Made by a program: the position numbers and the translations under genes. Positions 59,610 to 64,000 of a DNA stretch of 64,000 nt are shown piece after piece. The stretch spans positions 115,311-179,310 of the forward strand of contig CAMIME010000001.1 of assembly GCA_946221035.1 (NCBI GenBank), read 5' to 3'. Origin of the DNA: an uncultured Campylobacter sp. (GTDB taxonomy: Bacteria; Actinomycetota; Actinomycetes; Mycobacteriales; Mycobacteriaceae). The stretch's first letter is position 1, and every line of letters begins with the position of its first letter. The notes beneath the pieces are model-generated. The model saw nothing but the letters and a program-made list of their open reading frames with translations, searched no databases and had not been told where the DNA came from.

Positions 59610-60602
59610 CTACCACCACTGCTTCGTCGCCGCGTCTGCCGCGTCCGAGTTCGGACGAACCAGCTCGGGCGGGGAATCCATATGCCATGCAACCTGCAGC
59701 GCGGTCCGCAGCGCCTGCACGCTGGTGGCGCCCTCATCCCCACCGCTGAGGATGATGTCACTTCCGTCAACCCGGGCGGTGAAGCCACCCTGAGCACCGG
59801 GGCGAAGTTTCGCCGCCTCTTGACTGAGTCCACGCAGATCTTCCGCGATGTACGTCGGGCGATGTTCGGGCGGAGCCTCCAGGAGCGCGAGAGGTCCAGA
59901 CACGCCAGTGAGCACGTGCAGCGTATCCACGCCAGCCGCCACTCCACCCGCGATGTCCGTATCCAACCGATCTCCAACCGCAAGCGGCCGCGTCGCCCCG
60001 GTCGCGGCGACCGCCTGGGTGAACATTGCCGGCTCTGGCTTTCCGGCAGACCGCGGAACCACCCCGGTCGCGGAGGTCACTGCCGCAACCATCGATCCGT
60101 TACCGACCATGAACCCCCGCTCCATGGGCAGCGTTGTATCCAGGTTGGACGCGAGATACTGGGCGCCACGTTGAATAGCAAGGGCAGCCTCGGACAGCTC
60201 ACGCCACCCCGTGTCCGGATTGTGGCCATGCAGAACGACCTTCGGATTGTCGTCGGCGCTGCTCACAGGCTCGTAACCCGCGTCCGAAACGAGCTCGCGG
60301 AACGACTCCGCGCCGACCACCAGCACCCGATCTCCCGGCTGGAGATACTCCTCAGCCATCACCAACGCCGCGTGCGCCGAAGTGAGGACGTCCTGCGGCT
60401 CTGGCGAAAGGCCAATTGTCTTAAGCATCGATGCAACCTGGGATGCACCCCGCGAGGCGTTATTGGTGATGTAGACCACCGGCAGCCCCGACGACACAAT
60501 CTCCTCTACCGCATACGGGATCGCCTCCCCTCCGGACCAGACAGTTCCATCGAGGTCCAGTAAGAGCGCGTCATAATCGTTAACTAAGGCCATCCACGTC
60601 AC
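59610..60602 (-). CDS. HAD-superfamily phosphatase, NagD/class IIA
   Basis: 330 residues. GTG 60602 overlaps the upstream stop (GTGA), with CAGGAAC ahead. Motif I DYDALLLDLDGTVWSG, motif II VYITNNASRG, motif III lysine in RSAGKPEPAMF and motif IV VGDRLDTDIAGGVAAGVDTLHVLTGVS. The type IIA cap lies between motifs II and III. Such enzymes hydrolyse small phosphates such as phosphoglycolate or p-nitrophenylphosphate. The C-terminal ~70 residues (after IAEDLRGL) are an extra domain. It corresponds in position to Rv1692. Confidence 0.9.
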   Translation of the reverse strand: MTWMALVNDYDALLLDLDGTVWSGGEAIPYAVEEIVSSGLPVVYITNNASRGASQVASMLKTIGLSPEPQDVLTSAHAALVMAEEYLQPGDRVLVVGAESFRELVSDAGYEPVSSADDNPKVVLHGHNPDTGWRELSEAALAIQRGAQYLASNLDTTLPMERGFMVGNGSMVAAVTSATGVVPRSAGKPEPAMFTQAVAATGATRPLAVGDRLDTDIAGGVAAGVDTLHVLTGVSGPLALLEAPPEHRPTYIAEDLRGLSQEAAKLRPGAQGGFTARVDGSDIILSGGDEGATSVQALRTALQVAWHMDSPPELVRPNSDAADAATKQWW

Positions 60603-61462
60603 CCAAGTTCCTGCAGCCTGTCGAGCGCGTCAGTGAGCTGATCGGGGTCGATGTCTACCACGTGCTTGAACCAGGTCTTCGCTTCGTCCCTCCGATCGAG
60701 CGACAAGAGAGCATCAGCGTAGGCGTAAGACAAACGCGCCTGCGCATAGCCTTGGGAATCCAGCGAAGGCTCCAGCCGCTGCAGCACCGCGAGCGCAGAT
60801 TCGTGCTGGCCGAGATCGTGCCGTGCACCTGCCATCACAATCGCCAGCTCAATCTTCTCGTCCTCATCCAACTCGCTCGCCTCTGGCGCACGCCCGAGCT
60901 CGAGTGCCTTCTCAGGGCGGCCGAGCCCGCGTTCCGAATCAGCCATGACCGCAAGCAAGCCAGGGCCGCCCGAAATGCGGCGAGCAGCACGAAGCTCAGC
61001 CAGTGCTTCCTTCCACTCGCCGGCATGGTAGGCGACTACGCCGTTCGTTTCCCTCACCACACCCACGCGACCCGCTCGGTTCTTTGCCGCGCGCGCGTGA
61101 TCAAGCGCGAGCCGGGGATCATCCTCAAGCAGATCGATTGCCATCACCATGTGCTGGGCCACCCGCTGCGCATTCTCACGCGACAGCACCTTCAGATCTT
61201 GGAGCACAGAGGGGTCGAGATCCGATATGTCGAGATCGCGGGGAAGGTCAGGTTCGCGTTCCTTCTGCCCCATACGTTCTTCTCGGAAGCCCTGGCGCCG
61301 TGGGTTCGACCTCCCGTGGCGGACTTGATCCTCCCGGCCACCGCGTCCGTGACGGCCGCCGCGACCCCCGCGATTGTCTCCCCTGCCCCCGTCTCGGCGT
61401 CCGCGGTCGCCTCCACTGGAGTTTCTCGGTGTCTTCCCGCGCGAGTTACCCGAATCTGACAT
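60599..61462 (-). CDS. TPR-repeat protein with Arg/Gly-rich N-terminus
   Basis: 287 residues from ATG 61462. Residues 15-65 are Arg/Gly-rich with RGG-type runs (DGGRGDNRGGRGGRHGRGG), suggesting RNA binding. The rest is helical with TPR-like units (ALDHARAAKNRAGRVGVVRETNGVVAYHAGEWKEALAELRAARRISGG; YADALLSLDRRDEAKTWFKHVVDIDPD). It matches the position of Rv1691 (a TPR protein). It is read from a TATAAT promoter immediately downstream of the inserted mobile block. Confidence 0.82.
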   Translation of the reverse strand: MSDSGNSRGKTPRNSSGGDRGRRDGGRGDNRGGRGGRHGRGGREDQVRHGRSNPRRQGFREERMGQKEREPDLPRDLDISDLDPSVLQDLKVLSRENAQRVAQHMVMAIDLLEDDPRLALDHARAAKNRAGRVGVVRETNGVVAYHAGEWKEALAELRAARRISGGPGLLAVMADSERGLGRPEKALELGRAPEASELDEDEKIELAIVMAGARHDLGQHESALAVLQRLEPSLDSQGYAQARLSYAYADALLSLDRRDEAKTWFKHVVDIDPDQLTDALDRLQELG

Positions 61463-61492
61463 TACTGTCCTCCGTTTCATCACTGGGGAGCC

Positions 61493-61498
61493 ATTATA
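61493..61498 (-). promoter_or_regulatory. -10 box of the TPR gene (perfect TATAAT)
   Basis: Minus-strand TATAAT, 30 nt before the ATG at 61462. The -35 region would fall near 61516-61521, only a few bases from the target duplication at 61528-61535, so the insertion left the core promoter intact but replaced everything above it. Confidence 0.6.
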
Positions 61499-61527
61499 GA
61501 AAACGGCCACGACACCACATCGAGGTG

Positions 61528-61535
61528 GCAATCGG
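61528..61535. repeat. Target-site duplication, left copy
   Basis: GCAATCGG, directly next to the left inverted repeat; the identical octamer follows the right inverted repeat at 63863-63870. Confidence 0.85.
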
Positions 61536-61562
61536 GGGTTAAGGGTCAAAATGTGTGTCCGG
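61536..61562 (+). repeat. Terminal inverted repeat, left
   Basis: 27 bp beginning GGGTTAAGGGTCAAAATG and ending TGTGTCCGG. It matches the reverse complement of 63836-63862 at 26 of 27 positions. Confidence 0.9.
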
Positions 61563-61922
61563 AATCGGTGATTGCCGGTACCTTGGGGCACGCAGTCCAT
61601 ATTGGTGAGCAACTTCAATCATTCCTTGCTTATGGCGACGGTGCCAGATCTTCTCTCTACCGTTATGCGGTAGTCCTAACTCAGCTGAAACCCACTCAGC
61701 TATGGATACTCCTGATTCGCTTCCCGGCACAACAAGGTCAAATTTTTCTTGGCTACATTCCCGGAGTAGGGCCAGGGCCCATGGATCGGAAATGCTCCCG
61801 TCTTCGTTAGCTGAGATGGCATACGGCGGGTTAGCAGTAGCAACCTCTACGTCCCTTTTTTGGCGCAGGGTTGCCACCAGATCGGCGCCACTTGAAGAAT
61901 CATCAACTACTAATATTTTCAT
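61539..61922 (-). pseudogene. ATP-grasp protein, N-terminal fragment truncated by the left inverted repeat
   Basis: 127 codons beginning MKILVVDDSSSGADLVATLRQ, then FDLVVPGSESGVSIAEWVSAELGLPHNG and RRHKQGMIEVAHQYGLRAPRYR. This is the preATP-grasp domain of amino-acid ligase/carbamoyl-phosphate-synthase-like enzymes, normally about 400 residues. The ATP-binding and catalytic domains are missing. The last residues (DTHFDP) and the stop are encoded by the inverted repeat itself, so an element end cut the gene. The start overlaps the EamA gene by 20 nt, showing the two formed an operon. Confidence 0.75.
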
Positions 61923-62814
61923 TTTTCCGTGTTCCCCACATTGCTTGGCTTATGGTTATTGCCACAATGAGCATCAACAAAGTTAACTGAATTGGTTCGA
62001 CTTGAGAGCCCAATGCCACCTCGGTAGCCATCACCACGGCCGGAAGGGCCGCGATGATCAGTGCTGCGGTGAAAGGCGGCGCTAAGGTAATTCCCCACTG
62101 CAAGAGCAGGATAGGAAAAGTAATGCTCATCACCGATAGCAGGACGATTGACAGGGTAGAGCCTCGAAGCATCTCCGCTTCCACGGAAAAGAAAGCCACG
62201 AGACCGCTAATAATCCAAGCTAAGTGAAACCTCACTGCTGCAATCGTGAGAACGCTGTTCCCTTGTTCAGTGGCCCAGCGCGAGGAGTAAAGCACTCCTA
62301 CCGCAGAAATTCCTGCGCCTACAGTTAAAGCGAGACCCAGATAAGACTGGGGTGAACTGCTTCCCGTTCCTAGGAAGAAAAAACATAGAGCCAGCACCAC
62401 TACTGCAGTTGTTGACACCAATGAACTGCTGAGCCTTCTGGCCGACCAAGTCATTATTACTGCGACAATAAAAGGGCCGACTCCTGTTTCGATGACACTT
62501 GCTGCAGTGGGCTGCATCAAAGTAGTGGAAACATAGAATAAGCAGAAAGCGCCCGCAGTAAACAGATTGAGGCTTGCTGCAGTTGTCATTTTCATGGGGG
62601 GATGCGGTTTTTCCGTAGCTCGGTATTTTCTACGATAAAACGCCAAATAGACCACTGTGGAGATAATCGCCGCGATAAGAAACGCTGAAAACGTAGTAAA
62701 AGTAGATAACTCTGGGTCTACTTGGGCTCCGACTATCGCAGTGCCGATTCCTTGCCATAGGACAGCTAGGGCTACGATAACCGCCCCTACACCTGCTTTA
62801 TTGGACTGGATCAT
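61903..62814 (-). CDS. EamA/DMT-family membrane transporter
   Basis: 303 residues, about ten membrane helices, from VGAVIVALAVLWQGIGTAIVGAQVD to LTLLMLIVAITISQAMWGTR. Family marks are the repeated five-helix halves, LMQPTAASVIETGVGPFIVAVIM in the first and APPFTAALIIAALPAVVMATEVALGSQVEP in the second. Such proteins export amino acids or small metabolites. Codon use is AT-rich compared with all neighbours, pointing to recent transfer. It appears intact. Its overlap with an ATP-grasp ligase gene suggests it once exported the ligase product, perhaps a modified amino acid or dipeptide; that is inference. AGGGTAAGG precedes the ATG. Confidence 0.82.
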   Translation of the reverse strand: MIQSNKAGVGAVIVALAVLWQGIGTAIVGAQVDPELSTFTTFSAFLIAAIISTVVYLAFYRRKYRATEKPHPPMKMTTAASLNLFTAGAFCLFYVSTTLMQPTAASVIETGVGPFIVAVIMTWSARRLSSSLVSTTAVVVLALCFFFLGTGSSSPQSYLGLALTVGAGISAVGVLYSSRWATEQGNSVLTIAAVRFHLAWIISGLVAFFSVEAEMLRGSTLSIVLLSVMSITFPILLLQWGITLAPPFTAALIIAALPAVVMATEVALGSQVEPIQLTLLMLIVAITISQAMWGTRKNENISS

Positions 62815-62901
62815 AAAACCTTACCCTCAAAATCCGCAAAGTCAACTTAATAAACGGAGCAAGGGGTCATGGTACACACTTGGCGATTCTATGCCTCTTT
62901 A
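62815..62901 (-). promoter_or_regulatory. Upstream region of the EamA gene
   Basis: Minus-strand TTGACT (62845-62840) is 16 nt above TAAGGT (62823-62818), a possible promoter very close to the ATG; the ribosome site GAGGGTAAGG overlaps it. Nothing else is recognisable up to the IS-like end at 62902. Confidence 0.3.
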
Positions 62902-63611
62902 GGTTAAGTCCGCTGGAGTGGTGTATCTGCCCTTTCGATACAACAAGCAGCATAACGACCTTACGGACCATCACGCGCTAGATCCAGACCCTGGCTCATG
63001 TCACATCCCTCCGGATGATTTCAGAAGTAATCTCGTCCGAATCGATGAGGTTTGCCGTCATCATCGCCCTAGTTTGCTCCAAGCTCGTCAGCGATATGTA
63101 CCGCTTCTGCTTCGATCCAATCATCATGCTGCTCCGCTAGCACCGCACCAACTAAACGGACCACGGCATCGCGGTTCGGGAAGATCCCGACGACATCAGT
63201 ACGCCGGCGGATCTCACGATTGAGGCTTTCGGTGGGGTTATTCGATCAGATTTTAGTCCACACAGATTTCGGGCACTGGGTAAACGCCAAGAGTTCATCG
63301 AGGGCTTCTTCCAGGTAATCGGCCACATGCGGGAACTTCTCCTGACAAAAATCCAGCACATCCCTGGCCTGGGCCCACACCGACTGCGCATTAGGCTGCT
63401 GAAAAATCGTGTGGAACATCGTCGACAACGTTGGCCACTGTGTCGTGGGCATCAGCCCAAAGAGATTCTTCGAAAAATGCGTGCGACATCGCTGCCAGGA
63501 GGCATTCGGTAACACCTCCCCAATGGCGTGCTGAAGCCCCAGGTGAGCGTCACTGGTAATCAGATAGACCTCGTTAAGCCCTCGTGCCTTTAAGTCTCTA
63601 AAGAACCTGAG
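62902..63611 (-). mobile_element. IS256-family element remnant
   Basis: Runs from an end-like sequence at 62902-62931 (GGTTAAGTCC...GTGGTGTATCT, which resembles IS256-type termini) through the 3' half of a mutator-type transposase to an abrupt break at about 63611. The other end of the element is lost. It lies inside the larger block bounded by different repeats, so it is a nested and decayed insertion. Confidence 0.55.
63068..63611 (-). pseudogene. IS256 (mutator) transposase, C-terminal fragment with in-frame stop
   Basis: Read on the minus strand: LRFFRDLKARGLNEVYLITSDAHLGLQ (second catalytic Asp), ASWQRCRTHFSKNLFGLMP, DELLAFTQCPKSVWTKI, a TGA stop at 63246-63248, and then SNNPTESLNREIRRRTDVVGIFPNRDAVVRLVGAVLAEQ with a final stop at 63068. 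The family reads KIWSNNP here, so TGG became TGA. The N-terminal ~190 residues with the first catalytic Asp are absent. It cannot encode an active enzyme. Confidence 0.88.
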
Positions 63612-63655
63612 TCCATGATGTCACCGATTCGGCAGTAGCAATGTGTCTGATCTGA

Positions 63656-63817
63656 TGTAGGTGGTCCAACTGGGGCCAGGACCAACTCGCCAAAGTATCC
63701 ACCCTGACCCACAACGAGAACCAAGCCGACCACGAAACCGGACGACCAGCCCTCTACGACAACGCTATCGACACCACCTACACACACTCAATCGGCATCC
63801 AAAAAGGCCACATCTAA
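63656..63817 (+). pseudogene. Unassigned gene tail next to the right inverted repeat
   Basis: An open frame without start, following an in-frame stop at 63653: CRWSNWGQDQLAKVSTLTHN, then ENQADHETGRPALYDNAIDTTYTHSIGIQKGHI and stop. Placement 18 nt from the right inverted repeat and the same direction as outward reading suggest the end of the block's own transposase or a cargo gene. I do not recognise the family. 63612-63655 upstream shows no coding sign. Confidence 0.35.
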
Positions 63818-63835
63818 CCCCGCGACACGCCGGAG

Positions 63836-63862
63836 CCAGACACACATTTTGACCCTTAACCC
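63836..63862 (-). repeat. Terminal inverted repeat, right
   Basis: Reverse complement begins GGGTTAAGGGTCAAAATG and ends TGTGTCTGG; one mismatch to the left repeat. Confidence 0.9.
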
Positions 63863-63870
63863 GCAATCGG
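63863..63870. repeat. Target-site duplication, right copy
   Basis: GCAATCGG, identical to 61528-61535. Confidence 0.85.
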
Positions 63871-63911
63871 CGCCTCAGACCGATGCTTGCATCAGTGCTG
63901 CTCTGAATAGG

Positions 63912-63944
63912 CGAAAGCACCCGCTGGTGTGGCGGGTGCTTTCG
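63912..63944 (-). terminator. Terminator of the rRNA operon
   Basis: Perfect 13-bp stem CGAAAGCACCCGC (63912-63924) / GCGGGTGCTTTCG (63932-63944), 7-nt loop, 14 nt beyond the 3' end of the 5S gene in the direction of minus-strand transcription. Confidence 0.8.
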
Positions 63945-63958
63945 TTGTGTAGTTGTTG

Positions 63959-64000
63959 GGTCGGCGGTAACCTACTCTCCCACTCCCTCCCGGGGGCAGT
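63959..64000 (-). rRNA. rrf: 5S ribosomal RNA, 3' end (partial)
   Basis: The reverse complement reads CCCGGGAGGGAGTGGGAGAG, then TAGGTTACCGCCGAC, the conserved 3' part of actinobacterial 5S rRNA. The gene continues past the right window edge. A terminator follows on the same strand. Confidence 0.88.

Larger units (their letters stand above)
61536..63862. mobile_element. 2.3-kb mobile block with terminal inverted repeats and 8-bp target duplication
   Basis: Outer boundaries are exact: 27-bp inverted repeats (26/27) flanked on both sides by GCAATCGG. Inside are an ATP-grasp gene fragment, an EamA exporter gene, a decayed IS256-type transposase and an unassigned gene tail. Base composition drops clearly below that of neighbours in the EamA/ATP-grasp part. 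No intact transposase remains, so it cannot move by itself. The 8-bp duplication is compatible with IS256- or ISL3-type transposition. It separates an rRNA operon terminator from the TPR-tlyA cluster. Confidence 0.85.

Noticed and set aside
1..64000. CRISPR arrays, toxin-antitoxin pairs or phage genes
   Set aside because: No regularly spaced repeats, cas genes, small toxin-antitoxin pairs or phage structural genes were seen anywhere in the window.

Overview
The window is chromosomal DNA from a high-GC, mycolic-acid-making actinobacterium, almost certainly a Corynebacterium. The evidence is a Pup/ARC system without 20S proteasome genes, separate lnt and ppm1 genes, the secA2-odhI-ftsR-BFN-MerR block, the steA/steB pair and many leaderless genes in which a TANNNT -10 box sits 6-8 nt before the start codon. 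No species is claimed.

Layout. 1-14.4 kb: end of trmI; the pupylation region (arc, dop, pup, pafA), interrupted by a pdxR-pdxS pair; then pafB-pafC, tatA-tatC and the helY helicase. 14.4-20.8 kb: serine protease, proline peptidase, DprE2-like reductase, FxsA, lipoprotein N-acyltransferase, polyprenol-phosphate mannose synthase and RbpA. 20.5-34 kb: YceI protein, CFA-type methyltransferase, ndh, corA, gnd, a DEAD-box helicase, two CNNM/CBS membrane proteins, and a membrane vWA-like protein. 34-39 kb, minus strand: secA2, odhI, ftsR, a BFN-domain gene and a second MerR gene. 39-45.4 kb: a more mixed stretch with an alpha/beta hydrolase-OsmC fusion, YchJ protein, tRNA-Pro, an alcohol dehydrogenase, a truncated acyl-CoA dehydrogenase remnant, a gamma-carbonic anhydrase, two related esterases and a methyltransferase. 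45.4-61.5 kb, minus strand: a long, mostly tightly packed housekeeping cluster read as TPR protein, HAD phosphatase, small protein, tlyA, nadK, recN, steA, steB, NUDIX, xerD, surface protein, parA, scpA, scpB, rluB, cmk, der. 61.5-63.9 kb: an AT-richer insertion. The window ends inside a 5S rRNA gene on the minus strand.

The most unusual part is 61536-63862. This block is bounded by 27-bp terminal inverted repeats (26/27 identical) and an exact 8-bp target duplication (GCAATCGG). It carries an EamA-type exporter gene, an ATP-grasp gene cut off inside the left repeat, a decayed IS256-type transposase, and an unassigned gene tail next to the right repeat. It lies between an rRNA operon terminator and the promoter of the TPR gene.

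How the genes fit together. Pup ends in GGQ, so Dop must deamidate it before PafA ligates it to targets; ARC would unfold pupylated proteins, and no prcBA is present between pup and pafA. PafB/PafC are the linked regulators. OdhI is the FHA inhibitor of 2-oxoglutarate dehydrogenase and keeps its phosphorylation motif. ScpA/ScpB/ParA/XerD/SteA/SteB/FtsR link the minus-strand clusters to chromosome handling and cell division. Genes expected from related genomes but absent at their usual places are prcBA, pdxT and pyrG.
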